Below, piece by piece: positions 16,221 through 24,526 of a DNA stretch of 35,628 bases (within the stretch, counting starts at the first letter, position 1; every line of letters starts with the position of its first letter). Source of the stretch: a virus; the IMG/VR virus record IMGVR_UViG_3300049218_000158, positions 1 to 35,628 of that record; one strand, given 5' to 3'. The notes under the pieces are model-generated. The model was given only the letters and a program-made list of their open reading frames with translations. It made no database searches and had not been told where the DNA came from. Position numbers and translations under genes: made by a program.

Positions 16221-16922
16221 ATGTCCAACGTCATCCAGCCAGGTGCAGCAGTCTACACGCAAAGTTTTGGAACGCGCCCTGAAAATTTAGAAGTTCCAAC
16301 ATTACAGAGTAGATCGCCGGCAACCACGGATGTCAATTGGCCCGTAGGTAAACAGTGGGTCGATACTACAAACAACGCTACATGGCAGCTAACCTCTTTA
16401 TCAGCATTCAACGGAACCGTCACAGCTAACTGGGTTCAAAATGGGGGTAATACCGGAGCAGTTTCGTCAGTACTTGGAACGGCGAACCAAGTTACAGTAT
16501 CCACCACTGGTGATGTAGCTACTGTCTCTTTACCTACTGGTGTAGTGGCTCCTGGATCAGTTACGACAACTACCTTTGTCAAATCTGGATCGTATATCGC
16601 ATCTGCTCCATCTAATTCAAGCGTGGTGACAACTGCTTTCGTAACGAGTTTAACAGCGGGTACATCCGTTCAAAATACGAATGCTTATGATCTAATCTGT
16701 AATATATGTGTACAAGTCTCAGCGGCAACAACTGCGACCATCGTCTTAGGAGTGGGTTCTGCAACTGGTCCTACTACAAATACAGTCATTCCATCGTTCA
16801 CAGTAGCAGCAGCAACATTCTTTACCTTCAGCGCATATGTACCAGCTGGTTATTATCTCGTTTATAACACGACTGGAACCATCACCGTTACTTCTGCGAC
16901 TGTTCAGGCAATGGGAGTTTAA
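16221..16922 (+). CDS. Tail fibre-type protein (233 aa)
   Basis: Ser/Thr/Val-rich beta protein. Residues about 35-70 (PATTDVNWPVGKQWVDTTNN) form a short module also present at the start of the protein at 17271. The remainder alternates short beta strands with little charge. It opens the fibre block after a strong AAGGAGA site. It is likely an adsorption or fibre-base protein; specificity cannot be judged. Confidence 0.65.
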   Translation: MSNVIQPGAAVYTQSFGTRPENLEVPTLQSRSPATTDVNWPVGKQWVDTTNNATWQLTSLSAFNGTVTANWVQNGGNTGAVSSVLGTANQVTVSTTGDVATVSLPTGVVAPGSVTTTTFVKSGSYIASAPSNSSVVTTAFVTSLTAGTSVQNTNAYDLICNICVQVSAATTATIVLGVGSATGPTTNTVIPSFTVAAATFFTFSAYVPAGYYLVYNTTGTITVTSATVQAMGV

Positions 16923-16924
16923 GA

Positions 16925-17263
16925 ATGGGTACATTATTAGTATCGAACGCAATCCCTCTTGTCCAGCTGAGCGTAGGGTTTGCATCAGTTGGAGCTTCTT
17001 TTTCGTTGATCGGTACATTTACCGCACCTGTAGAAATGATGTATATTATATCGACATTTAACCAACCGGTACAACTTTCGTTCGATGGCGCGAACAATCA
17101 TATCGTTATTCCATCTGGCAATAGCGAACCAGTTTATTTTCCGATCAATTTCAAAACTAATCGAACCATTTTTCCGACTCCATCCGTATTTGTAGAAGAA
17201 ATTGGAAGTGCCCCAACCTCAGGCAATCTATATGTATGTGCATTCAGTGCAGCAATCCCATAA
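16925..17263 (+). CDS. Tail-associated protein (112 aa)
   Basis: Beta-rich small protein (LVSNAIPLVQLSVGFASVGA; LSFDGANNHIVIPSGNSEP) starting two bases after the previous stop. No family recognised. The pattern resembles small structural or decoration domains on fibres. It lies between two proteins that share a module. Confidence 0.6.
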   Translation: MGTLLVSNAIPLVQLSVGFASVGASFSLIGTFTAPVEMMYIISTFNQPVQLSFDGANNHIVIPSGNSEPVYFPINFKTNRTIFPTPSVFVEEIGSAPTSGNLYVCAFSAAIP

Positions 17264-17270
17264 GGAATAG

Positions 17271-18029
17271 ATGAGTACAAACCCCACTGTTCCAAATATT
17301 GTTAATACAGTCGCAACTGGCGGCGTTTCGACTTCTATTTTTATCGATGTATTTGAATCCAGAAATCCTACGACAACCGATGTCAATTACCCAGTTCAAA
17401 AAAAATGGTTTAATACGACATCGGGAGAGTATTGGATTTTACAAAATTTCAGTTCTCTCGGTGGTGTTGTTACCGCTAATTGGGTCAATCTCACACAAGG
17501 AGATGCAGGTGAAGTTTCTACGTTAACAGGAAATGACGACATTGCAGTTAGTGCTGTATCCGGAAACATCAATGTGCAGGGCACGAGTTCCGGTGCCATC
17601 GAATTTACCAGTGGTGGTGCAGGGCAACTCAACGCAGCTGTTCAAGTAGATGGAGTAACTATAACCGTCAATGCAAGCAATCAACTCGAAGCAATCGATG
17701 GTGGCTTGATCTGGATAGATGTGACCGGCACGACCCAAACCATGGTGGCAAATCATGGATATACCGCTGACAATGCTTCACTAATCACATTCACGCTGCC
17801 CGCTATGGCTGCTTACGGGTCTTTAATGGCAGTACAAGGAAAAGGTGCCGGAGGCTGGACAATTGTAGAAAATACAGGCCAGACAATTCACTGGGGAAAT
17901 ATCAGTACCACGACGTCCACAGGTTCTCTATCTTCGGTTGCTCGCTATGATACGGTCTATCTCCTTTGCATAGTTGCAAACACCGACTTTGCAGTTCAGC
18001 AGCCCACAGACATTTTAACTTATGTATAG
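17271..18029 (+). CDS. Tail fibre-type protein, paralogue of the 16221 protein (252 aa)
   Basis: Residues about 28-65 (NPTTTDVNYPVQKKWFNTTS, followed by YWILQNFSSLGGVVTANW) match the module of the 233-aa protein, so the two arose by duplication. The C-terminal part differs (TQTMVANHGYTADNASLITF, GKGAGGWTIVENTGQTIHWG) and looks like a repeat-type receptor-binding domain. GGAATAG precedes the start. Confidence 0.65.
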   Translation: MSTNPTVPNIVNTVATGGVSTSIFIDVFESRNPTTTDVNYPVQKKWFNTTSGEYWILQNFSSLGGVVTANWVNLTQGDAGEVSTLTGNDDIAVSAVSGNINVQGTSSGAIEFTSGGAGQLNAAVQVDGVTITVNASNQLEAIDGGLIWIDVTGTTQTMVANHGYTADNASLITFTLPAMAAYGSLMAVQGKGAGGWTIVENTGQTIHWGNISTTTSTGSLSSVARYDTVYLLCIVANTDFAVQQPTDILTYV

Positions 18030-18036
18030 GTAACCA

Positions 18037-19311
18037 ATGAGCAAACAATATGGACCACAAGGTTATGCGATAGTCTCAAGATACCTGGTGTCTGCGACTG
18101 CTACAGATGGTTATTATACAAGTCTTTCTGCTGCCATTGCTCAAGCTGTGACAGATGGAGCATCTTCTTCTAACCCCAAAACTATCTATCTTAAAGATGG
18201 AGTCTATTCGACTAATATCACTCTTTCCGATGGAATTAACATAGATTGTTCCGGTGGGGCTATCTTGCAGGGAAGCGTTTCATTGGCGTCTGGGACAGCT
18301 TATATCAATAATGTGACAATCAGTCCAGCATCAGGCGTTGCTGCCTTTAATATCAGTGGCGGGACACTTACCGCTAGCTATTGTAATATCAATTTAACTG
18401 CTGCTGTAGGCGTCGTTTATACCACAATGACAAGTAAGACATTCTACTTGCTCGATTCGACAATGATAGGCGATTCGACATCAACCTTTTATTCTCATGA
18501 CGGATCTAACGCGACGATTCTCCACTCCATTCAATATTCTACCGTAAACTTTCCCACTGGAATTACGACTCTTTCGGGTGCGGCGGGAACAGTAAACTCT
18601 CGCTACATAGAAGCTAATGTGCAGCATGCTATGCTTATTGAATTGCCTACTTTTAGCCATGTTTCTCTTAGGTCTGTATGTTCTCAAGCATCCACAGGAT
18701 CATTTTTTAGCGTCCAAAGTGGAACTAACGGCGGCCAAATTTCTTCTTGGTATACTAGATTTGCAAATAATGCAGGATCAACTTCAGCGTTCATCGCGAT
18801 TGGAGTCTCTGCGTTTGCTTATGAGGAATATGACTGTATATTTCCGGCGACCGGCGGTACATTTAATCCTGTGACATTTGCAAGTGGGCAAACAGTCCAA
18901 TCGCGATCCCTTAACTATTACGGTGGAGAGATGTTCTCGGGAACAAGAACTGGGTTTTCAGGTTCTGAGAATCTTATTGAGCAAGGGTTTTTACAAACCA
19001 CTTCAGCCTCTGCTGCAACAATTTATACTGTTTCTGTACCAGCCGGAACCGCAGTTACCGTAGTAGCGAATGTGATCGGTTCTAATGCGGCCCATTCAGA
19101 TGTGACCGGCGGAAAAATTGTCGTAACTGCCGATGGCACTATCGGAGCTATTATTGGATCCCCGATTGTCAATTTGAATGCCACTTCTACTGGGTCATTT
19201 ACGGCTAGCTTTTCGTCTAATCAACTTCTAATACAGGTAATCGCGCCTTCCACATCGGCTTATAACTGGGTCGCTTTGGTTTCCGTGCAACCTCTCTTAT
19301 CTAACTCATGA
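18037..19311 (+). CDS. Tailspike-like protein with parallel beta-helix (424 aa)
   Basis: Residues about 20-250 have the pectin-lyase-like beta-helix pattern: YTSLSAAIAQAVTDGA, then KTIYLKDGVYSTNITLSDGI, then successive short-strand turns with buried Ile/Val and stacked Asn/Ser. Such domains bind or cleave surface polysaccharide in tailspikes. The C-terminus (about 320-424) is a smaller beta domain that may trimerise. No catalytic residues can be assigned by eye. Confidence 0.65.
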   Translation: MSKQYGPQGYAIVSRYLVSATATDGYYTSLSAAIAQAVTDGASSSNPKTIYLKDGVYSTNITLSDGINIDCSGGAILQGSVSLASGTAYINNVTISPASGVAAFNISGGTLTASYCNINLTAAVGVVYTTMTSKTFYLLDSTMIGDSTSTFYSHDGSNATILHSIQYSTVNFPTGITTLSGAAGTVNSRYIEANVQHAMLIELPTFSHVSLRSVCSQASTGSFFSVQSGTNGGQISSWYTRFANNAGSTSAFIAIGVSAFAYEEYDCIFPATGGTFNPVTFASGQTVQSRSLNYYGGEMFSGTRTGFSGSENLIEQGFLQTTSASAATIYTVSVPAGTAVTVVANVIGSNAAHSDVTGGKIVVTADGTIGAIIGSPIVNLNATSTGSFTASFSSNQLLIQVIAPSTSAYNWVALVSVQPLLSNS

Positions 19312-19318
19312 GGTTTTA

Positions 19319-20500
19319 ATGGCAAATACTGGTTTCATCAATAACACAATTCAGTTGCCTGGAACATCATCCGGTGCAATTACTATTCAACCTCAAGCTG
19401 CTGCGGGAACCTATAATTTCAATCTGCCGACGACCGCGGGAACATCCGGATATTTTCTCACTTCTGCTGGTGGGGGTTCTTCACCTATGACTTGGACTGC
19501 TATTTCTGCAGTGGGCGTGGTTTCGATTACTGCCACGGCTCCCCTTACTGCAAACGGGACTTCTGGGACGGCTCAAGATGGTGCGGTGACAATTGCCATC
19601 CCAACCCCATTGCCATTGACAAACGGAGGAACGAATGCTTCTCTAACTGCTTCTAATGGTGGAATTTTTTACAGCACAGCAACAGCCGGTGCGATCCTTG
19701 CTGGAACCGCCACGGCTAATCAGGTTTTGCTATCCGGAAGTTCAACTACTCCTGCCTGGTCAACTGCGACATATCCCGCTACAACGACAGTAAGTCAGCT
19801 CCTTTATTCGTCTTCGGCAAATGTTATTTCAGGATTAACAACTGCTAATGATGGTGTTTTAGTGACCAATAACACCGGAGTTCCTTCGTGGCTTGCTAAT
19901 TCATCCACTGCCGGTTATGTACTCACAGCAAACAGTGGCGCCGCACCTTCGTGGCAAGCAACTGCAACGACCACAGGTAATCGTACCTTGATTTCATCTC
20001 AAACTGCCAGCTCTTCGGCTTCGATTGTTTTTACTTCCGGTATTACTGGCTATAGTTATTACGAATTAGAGTTTTTACATGTGGTTCCAGCAACTAATAC
20101 TGCTCAGTTGCAAGTCCAATTCTCAACTAATGGGGGGTCCTCATATGTCGCCACAGGATATGCTAATATCAACATTTCAGTAGTACAAGGTAGCAGCGTC
20201 ACCACCACAACCGGCTCGACCAACGTGCTTTGTTCTGTGTCAGGTGGACAAACTAGCAGTGGGAATTTTCCATTGGATGGACTTCTTGCTTTGTATAATT
20301 TGGGTAGTTCTAGTCAATATGCGTTAGCCCAAGGTAAAATTTCTAGCTACGCAGCGACCTCAATAAATTTATTTCAATCTTTGATCACATGTTACTGTTC
20401 TGCCAACCAAAGTGCTGCAGCGCCCATAAACGCGATTAGTGTTTCTTATAGCTCGGGCAATATTGCAAGCGGTGTAATAAGACTATTCGGAATTTCTTAG
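19319..20500 (+). CDS. Tail fibre protein with repeated loops (393 aa)
   Basis: The N-terminal part (NTIQLPGTSSGAITIQPQAA) and the repeats PLTNGGTNASLTASNGG, AGTATANQVLLSGSSTTPAW, TTANDGVLVTNNTGVPSW and YVLTANSGAAPSWQ are typical of fibre shaft repeats found in many phages. The C-terminal third (about 230-393) is a compact beta domain, probably the receptor-binding tip. It is the last gene of the fibre block. Confidence 0.72.
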   Translation: MANTGFINNTIQLPGTSSGAITIQPQAAAGTYNFNLPTTAGTSGYFLTSAGGGSSPMTWTAISAVGVVSITATAPLTANGTSGTAQDGAVTIAIPTPLPLTNGGTNASLTASNGGIFYSTATAGAILAGTATANQVLLSGSSTTPAWSTATYPATTTVSQLLYSSSANVISGLTTANDGVLVTNNTGVPSWLANSSTAGYVLTANSGAAPSWQATATTTGNRTLISSQTASSSASIVFTSGITGYSYYELEFLHVVPATNTAQLQVQFSTNGGSSYVATGYANINISVVQGSSVTTTTGSTNVLCSVSGGQTSSGNFPLDGLLALYNLGSSSQYALAQGKISSYAATSINLFQSLITCYCSANQSAAAPINAISVSYSSGNIASGVIRLFGIS

Positions 20501-20520
20501 AGAATTCTGAAACGCATCAG

Positions 20521-20649
20521 ATGTTCTATCAGCATGATGATATGTTCGATTCTCACCCAAAGATGAAACAATTGATAGATGACGTAAGAATACATCAAGA
20601 CAGTCATAAGATTAATGATGAAAAATATGTTGTCTTTCAAAAATTTTAA
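20521..20649 (+). CDS. Small hypothetical protein (42 aa)
   Basis: Charged protein rich in His and Asp (MFYQHDDMFDSHPKMKQL), 20 bases after the fibre gene. No strong ribosome site is visible. It ends four bases before the stop of the convergent leftward 27-aa gene. No function can be proposed. Confidence 0.42.
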   Translation: MFYQHDDMFDSHPKMKQLIDDVRIHQDSHKINDEKYVVFQKF

Positions 20650-20652
20650 CAT

Positions 20653-20736
20653 TTACGGTCTCATCTGATGCCGAGCGATTAGTATGATAAGTACACCGAC
20701 CAGTATCAAAAAGAACAACGCTTCAGCTGTGCTCAT
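20653..20736 (-). CDS. Single-span membrane peptide (27 aa)
   Basis: One hydrophobic segment (ALFFLILVGVLIILIA) with a short basic tail (RHQMRP), so N-out, C-in topology is likely. GAGGAAG lies six bases before ATG 20736, and the start overlaps the stop of the DUF1064 gene (ATGA). The strong site and overlap support a real gene. Its form is compatible with a small holin- or antiholin-like protein. Confidence 0.6.
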   Translation of the reverse strand: MSTAEALFFLILVGVLIILIARHQMRP

Positions 20737-21083
20737 AAATCTTCCTCAATTACAATTGGATATAAACTTTCCACCTGTTTTTTCTTCAGGATGTAAACGG
20801 GTGTTCGTAGCTTTTTCCCACCTTTTCGACCTTTACAATCGATATACCTAATGGACATGTCAGGATATATCAACATGAAATCCAATATGTATTTGATACC
20901 CCCCGGCAGCCTTATCGGCACTTGGCAGAAAAAATGACTGACGATGCCTATTTGTTTCAGGTTTTTAATCTGACAATACATCATGGCTTCGGATTTGGAT
21001 GCAAACCGTATGTCATCAATGACTGTGGGTTTGGCTTTGTATTTAGACTTCAATCGGGTGAATGGAGAACGTTTGATGGGCAT
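20733..21083 (-). CDS. DUF1064-type PD-(D/E)XK nuclease (116 aa)
   Basis: DUF1064 proteins are small phage nucleases of the PD-(D/E)XK fold, probably resolving branched DNA during recombination or packaging. The conserved order is visible: FASKSEAMMYCQIKNL (Glu32), ILDFM (Asp69), YIDCKG (Asp82 and Lys84) and a late Lys in YILKKKQ. The N-terminus is basic. It follows and overlaps the HTH gene by 34 nt and precedes a membrane peptide, opposite the RecB-like/RecT module across a divergent promoter region. Confidence 0.8.
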   Translation of the reverse strand: MPIKRSPFTRLKSKYKAKPTVIDDIRFASKSEAMMYCQIKNLKQIGIVSHFFCQVPIRLPGGIKYILDFMLIYPDMSIRYIDCKGRKGGKKLRTPVYILKKKQVESLYPIVIEEDL

Positions 21084-21292
21084 AGATCCTCAGCTTTTAA
21101 GAGACCATCTGTTTTTTTCTCAATCAGCCTCCTATGTTTCAAGGATATAACCGATCTGTGATTTATCCACCTAGAAATCGTGACCAAATTAACTCCAATC
21201 AATTTCGAGAATTCTAACTGAGTCATTTTTTTGTTCATTAGAAAGGCCCTGATACACAAGCCGGGAGTCCATTCTTTTATTAATTCAGTCAT
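21050..21292 (-). CDS. Helix-turn-helix DNA-binding protein (80 aa)
   Basis: Residues about 20-50 form a Cro/C1-type helix-turn-helix: MTQLEFSKLIGVNLVTISRW, with the usual Gln, Ala/Phe-Gly and Ile-Ser-Arg-Trp positions. The protein is small, like a Cro or plasmid-type regulator. ATG 21292 is chosen; a TTG at 21304 would add four residues. It is transcribed away from the recombination genes and probably binds the gap 21293-21363 to control both directions. Confidence 0.75.
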   Translation of the reverse strand: MTELIKEWTPGLCIRAFLMNKKMTQLEFSKLIGVNLVTISRWINHRSVISLKHRRLIEKKTDGLLKAEDLCPSNVLHSPD

Positions 21293-21363
21293 GATCTTAA
21301 ACAAAGTTGCTTATTTATCTATGAAAATGTTAAATTATTAGCAATTTAAAATTCAAGGAATTT
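21293..21363. promoter_or_regulatory. Divergent promoter/operator region
   Basis: This AT-rich gap lies between the HTH gene and the recombination operon. The rightward strand has TTGCTT, 17 nt, TTAAAT; the leftward strand has TTGCTA, 17 nt, TAGATA. Both are weak sigma70-like pairs that overlap, so one bound repressor could block both. AAGGAA precedes the nuclease gene. Confidence 0.4.
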
Positions 21364-21927
21364 ATGTTTAGAGTCAGTGAAGTTTTAGAATTTTTCAAAG
21401 ATTTTAGCGGAATCGATCCACAAGTACTTGCTGAGAAGCAACAAATTGGAACGAATGTTCATGCTTGTATCAAGGCCTACTACGAAGGCATTCCTCTTTT
21501 TCCTGAAGGACGAGAAGAAGGATACTTTCAAAGTTTCATCAAATGGCAAGACAGTCACAAACTCACTCCGACCCACCTAGAAACGCGTTACCATGGCTCA
21601 CAGTACTTTGAGTCGCTTAATGGTCAAATAGATGCCGTAATGCCTTTTAAAAGCGGCCCAACCCTCATTGACTTCAAAACAAGCCATAATCCAGATTTTT
21701 TATGCTGGCCTCTACAAGGTTATTTTTATAACCGCTTGCTTTCACAAAACAACATTCATACCGAATCCCATGTGCTCTTTCTTAAACTTCATAAAGAGGG
21801 CAGGCAAGCCCAAGAGTTCTGGTTCGATATTGAAGATTCCGGAATTGCGGATTTAGCAATTGCTGCCTGGGAGACATTCAAGGCTAAGAAAGGGCTCGTG
21901 AAATTTACACCATTAACACGCAAATAA
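21364..21927 (+). CDS. RecB/Cas4-like PD-(D/E)XK exonuclease (187 aa)
   Basis: Probable phage exonuclease that resects DNA ends for the annealing protein encoded next. Motifs in order: GTNVHACIKAYYEG (His33), HLETRY (Glu73), LNGQIDAVM (Asp90), TLIDFKT (Asp103, Lys105) and LQGYFYNRLL (Gln118, Tyr122). This is the RecB-type arrangement, and the length is compact like many phage PDDEXK_1 proteins. AAGGAA precedes ATG 21364. It is followed 11 bases later by recT, forming an exonuclease-annealase pair. Confidence 0.82.
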   Translation: MFRVSEVLEFFKDFSGIDPQVLAEKQQIGTNVHACIKAYYEGIPLFPEGREEGYFQSFIKWQDSHKLTPTHLETRYHGSQYFESLNGQIDAVMPFKSGPTLIDFKTSHNPDFLCWPLQGYFYNRLLSQNNIHTESHVLFLKLHKEGRQAQEFWFDIEDSGIADLAIAAWETFKAKKGLVKFTPLTRK

Positions 21928-21938
21928 GGACACAACGA

Positions 21939-22721
21939 ATGGATTTAATACCCACAGAAGATGAATTCAAGACCCTTACGCAGATTGCCCAACATGCTTC
22001 TAAGTCCAAGTTTTTTGATAAACTTGGTGGTTTCGAAGGCTGCCTGTGTATCACTTTAATGGCAAAGGAGCTTGGGATCTCTCCCATGTCGGCATTGAGT
22101 GGCGGAATACGTTATATTCTAGGGAATGTAGAGATCTCGCCTCGTCTTATGAACTCCATGATCAGAAAAGCGGGCCATAAGATTGAGATCGTAGAATCAA
22201 CTAATTTCAAATGCGTACTTAAAGGAACACGAAATGATACCAAAGAATCCTATTCATGTACTTATACAATTGAAGACGCGAAACAAGCAGGATTAATCAA
22301 GTCAGGATCAGGATGGGAAAAATATCCTACAGACATGCTTTTTGCTAGATGCATTTCCAGGCTCGCTAGACGTTTATTTCCTGATGTGATTGGCACAGCA
22401 TATGTTGAAGGCGAATTAAGCGATCCAAAGCGCTCTAAAGAAGAAATAGAACCACCTATGAAACCGGAAGAACTACCTGAAGCTGAAGTTACCGAAGAAA
22501 AAGAGTCTTTAGGTCAACTAGCGGCTAAATTAGCACCTATATGTGGATTGGAAGGAGATATAGAGTCAAGCTCTATTATGGGGTATTTGGAATATGTCCA
22601 ATCCAAACTCCCTCAAAACAAAACTCTTTCTGAAACAGTAGACAAATGGGTTTTAAATTCTGAGCCCTTTAAAGCAGCCTTTGAGAAATGGTACGTAAAA
22701 ACTAAAGAATCAGATGTGTGA
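21939..22721 (+). CDS. recT: RecT-like single-strand annealing protein (260 aa)
   Basis: RecT-type recombinase that anneals complementary single strands in phage recombination. Supporting patterns: MAKELGISPMSALSGGIRYI (about 46-65), YSCTYTIEDAKQAGLI (about 105-120) and the diagnostic SGWEKYPTDMLFARCISRL with LFPDVIGTAY (about 127-158). The C-terminus (about 165-260) is acidic and Pro-rich, then helical, as in RecT proteins that contact host SSB or the partner nuclease. It pairs with the upstream RecB-like nuclease, and its end overlaps the next small gene by 8 nt. Confidence 0.82.
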   Translation: MDLIPTEDEFKTLTQIAQHASKSKFFDKLGGFEGCLCITLMAKELGISPMSALSGGIRYILGNVEISPRLMNSMIRKAGHKIEIVESTNFKCVLKGTRNDTKESYSCTYTIEDAKQAGLIKSGSGWEKYPTDMLFARCISRLARRLFPDVIGTAYVEGELSDPKRSKEEIEPPMKPEELPEAEVTEEKESLGQLAAKLAPICGLEGDIESSSIMGYLEYVQSKLPQNKTLSETVDKWVLNSEPFKAAFEKWYVKTKESDV

Positions 22722-22887
22722 CGAATCCTATAGTAATTTGCTAGAGATACAAAACTCTCGTTATCAAAACTTGCAAAAATTGATTACATCTTGGCTAGAA
22801 GACCCGAGTGATCATGATACACATTCTTGGCCGGATATAAAGCATACTATACAGGATTCTAAGATACAATTTAGAGAAGACTTCTAA
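22714..22887 (+). CDS. Small acidic protein coupled to recT (57 aa)
   Basis: ATG 22714 lies within the last codons of recT in another frame, so translation is likely coupled. The protein is acidic and polar (MCDESYSNLLEIQNSRYQ; ends IQFREDF). No family recognised. A hairpin at 22909-22932 follows. Confidence 0.58.
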   Translation: MCDESYSNLLEIQNSRYQNLQKLITSWLEDPSDHDTHSWPDIKHTIQDSKIQFREDF

Positions 22888-22908
22888 TTGGGAATCCCTA
22901 AATAAAAA

Positions 22909-22932
22909 ACCCCGGGTATTTCTACCTGGGGT
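22909..22932 (-). terminator. Hairpin with T-run on the minus strand
   Basis: ACCCCGGGTA (22909-22918) pairs with TACCTGGGGT (22923-22932) over 10 bp with a four-base loop and one G-U pair. On the minus strand the stem is followed by TTTTTTATTT, the form of an intrinsic terminator. On the plus strand only a weak tail follows, though it may still act as a stop after recT. Confidence 0.7.
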
Positions 22933-23161
22933 CCCATATTTCCATTTACAGATTTGACGACCATAAAGGGAGCTATTAAAAAACATTCAAAGGATTTTGT
23001 AACAAAGAGATCATATGAAAAAGGTTTTATCTATAGCAACCTATCCTGGATGAGAGAATAAGCACTACTGTTTTCCCGTCATATTGATATATCATTTCTC
23101 AGATTTACATCAAAATAAATTGCCTAAAATATTTACTGCGATTACTTTTGGACGAAAAAAA

Positions 23162-23247
23162 AACCTAGTGCTACATACACTAGGTTCAAGAGTCTCATGC
23201 ATGGAGCATGAGTGAGAAGGTAGTGAATTTGAGACCGAACTACCTTC
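23162..23247. ncRNA. Array of three perfect hairpins
   Basis: Three consecutive perfect stems: AACCTAGTG (23162-23170)/CACTAGGTT (23178-23186); CTCATGC (23194-23200)/GCATGAG (23206-23212); GAAGGTAGT (23216-23224)/ACTACCTTC (23239-23247). The loop of the third contains GAGAC, which could pair with GTCTC at 23192-23196. On the minus strand the first stem is followed by nine Ts, so it may also be a leftward terminator. The array may be a structured RNA, an origin element or an attenuator; the sequence does not decide. Confidence 0.55.
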
Positions 23248-23373
23248 AAAACAATTTATATGGGATAGTATAAAAAGCTTCCTAGTAAAAAGTAAGATAA
23301 AAGAAAATTTTAATCTTACAATATACCTCAAAGGGGTCTCTCAAAAGGGTAAAAACTTTAGGAGGCCCAAAAA

Positions 23374-24030
23374 ATGTCTGAAAAAATCACTAATCTTGAT
23401 GAATTTGAAATCTGGTTCCGTTCTTTACACCCCACTCAAAAAAGAATCTTTTGGTGTTGTCATAGACTCATTGTTCACTTCAAGGGCAATTGCTTCGCTA
23501 GTCAGTCTAAAATAGCCCTTCTTGCCAAAGCCTGCCGTCAGTATGTAAACAAAGTAATCGAAAGGTTCAGCGCTTTTGGTGTTCTTATCAAAACATATAG
23601 ACATCATGAAACATGCATTTATAATCTTCCAGAATGGCTTAAAATTGCTGATCTAAAAAATGTGTTAAAACAACGATTTTCTCTATGGGGAGGCGACACA
23701 GTGACGACACAAGTTCTAGATATTCCTACGGAGTCTTTATCACGTTATTCTGACGATCAAAAACAAGTTATTTTAAACATGTTTCCAGACCATCTTAAGA
23801 AATTAGCAAGTCAAGATATCTATAAAGCGCTGGATTTTGTAGGCTTTGGTCAGCGTGAATATGACTTAGCTTGTGAAAGTTTCTATGGATTCCAACAAAA
23901 TTATGGAATTCCAAGCAATCCTTGGGCGTATATGTATAAGAAATGCAAAGAGAATGCTGATAAATTGAAAACCTTCAATCCTAAGAACTGGGCTATAAAA
24001 TATAAAATTCAAAAGACGATAGGATTATGA
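23374..24030 (+). CDS. Winged-helix replication-initiator-like protein (218 aa)
   Basis: Residues about 15-90 have a HTH_36/winged-helix pattern as in phage O-type and plasmid Rep proteins: HPTQKRIFWCCHRLI, CFASQSKIALLAKACRQYVN (recognition region) and FGVLIKTYRH (wing). The C-terminal part (about 125-218) is helical with LACESFYGFQQNYG and a basic end. A very strong AGGAGG site lies 8 bases upstream of ATG. It follows the recombination genes and a hairpin-rich region, as expected for an initiator near its origin. No polymerase or helicase gene is visible, so host replication proteins would be recruited. Confidence 0.62.
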   Translation: MSEKITNLDEFEIWFRSLHPTQKRIFWCCHRLIVHFKGNCFASQSKIALLAKACRQYVNKVIERFSAFGVLIKTYRHHETCIYNLPEWLKIADLKNVLKQRFSLWGGDTVTTQVLDIPTESLSRYSDDQKQVILNMFPDHLKKLASQDIYKALDFVGFGQREYDLACESFYGFQQNYGIPSNPWAYMYKKCKENADKLKTFNPKNWAIKYKIQKTIGL

Positions 24031-24447
24031 GAATAAAGAGCTTACGCCTAAAGCATCGCATTCCTCAAAGCTATAAAGAATGCGCAGAAACTCAACTATT
24101 TCCGTATTGTCCTTATATTCTTTATTCATCTCGATCATCATTCGCTTATTATATTCCCTTTGAAGAGACAATAAACTTTTTAAGTCACACCCATGATCAC
24201 CCTGACTTTGTTCTTGCTCGTCTTCCTCAAAATCTGTGGCAAGCTCTAGCATCTCATAAAGCGTTTGGTTCATGCCTTCAATTTTGTAGGCCAGTTGGTG
24301 AATGAGATCTTCTTGTTTCTCTTTAGATAGGCTAAAAAATACATCAACTGCATCTTTAACCCCAGACCATGGCAAATCAAAAATAGAGCTTTCTATGGCC
24401 TGTTTAAGAAGAATTGACAGTTGTCCTAATCGGTAGTCGGGAGTCAT
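24025..24447 (-). CDS. Hypothetical helical protein (140 aa)
   Basis: No family recognised. It is acidic and helical (LSKEKQEDLIHQLAYKIEG; TDFEEDEQEQSQGDHG). AAAGGAATAAC precedes ATG 24447 and lies inside the upstream 25-codon frame. The gene is last of a leftward trio and overlaps the end of the initiator-like gene by 6 nt. Confidence 0.7.
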   Translation of the reverse strand: MTPDYRLGQLSILLKQAIESSIFDLPWSGVKDAVDVFFSLSKEKQEDLIHQLAYKIEGMNQTLYEMLELATDFEEDEQEQSQGDHGCDLKSLLSLQREYNKRMMIEMNKEYKDNTEIVEFLRILYSFEECDALGVSSLFS

Positions 24448-24448
24448 G

Positions 24449-24526
24449 TTATTCCTTTGGTTCTGGTGGTAGCGGCATCCAGTGGGTTACTGTACCAAGA
24501 TTTTTAAATTTAGGCCTTCCATGCAT
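24449..24526 (-). CDS. 25-aa DUF551-tail-like peptide
   Basis: The peptide ends THWMPLPPEPKE, the signature C-terminus of DUF551 proteins, which are normally much longer. ATG 24526 directly follows the stop of the 87-aa gene, and its own stop lies one base before the next ATG. It may be the remnant of a DUF551 gene kept as a coupling leader, or a very small real gene. Confidence 0.5.
   Translation of the reverse strand: MHGRPKFKNLGTVTHWMPLPPEPKE

Larger units (their letters stand above)
22888..23373 (+). other. 486-bp region without genes, upstream of the initiator gene
   Basis: No credible gene is present here; the longest plus ATG frame with a ribosome site is a 12-codon one near 23015 (MKKVLSIATYPG). 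The region holds the hairpin at 22909 and the three-hairpin array at 23162-23247. It ends with TTAGGAGG before the start at 23374. Its position before a probable initiator protein makes it a candidate origin or regulatory RNA region. Confidence 0.6.

Noticed and set aside
21385-21576. Minus-strand small gene within the RecB-like nuclease
   Set aside because: The plus-strand frame has clear catalytic motifs; the reverse frame has none and lacks a start site.
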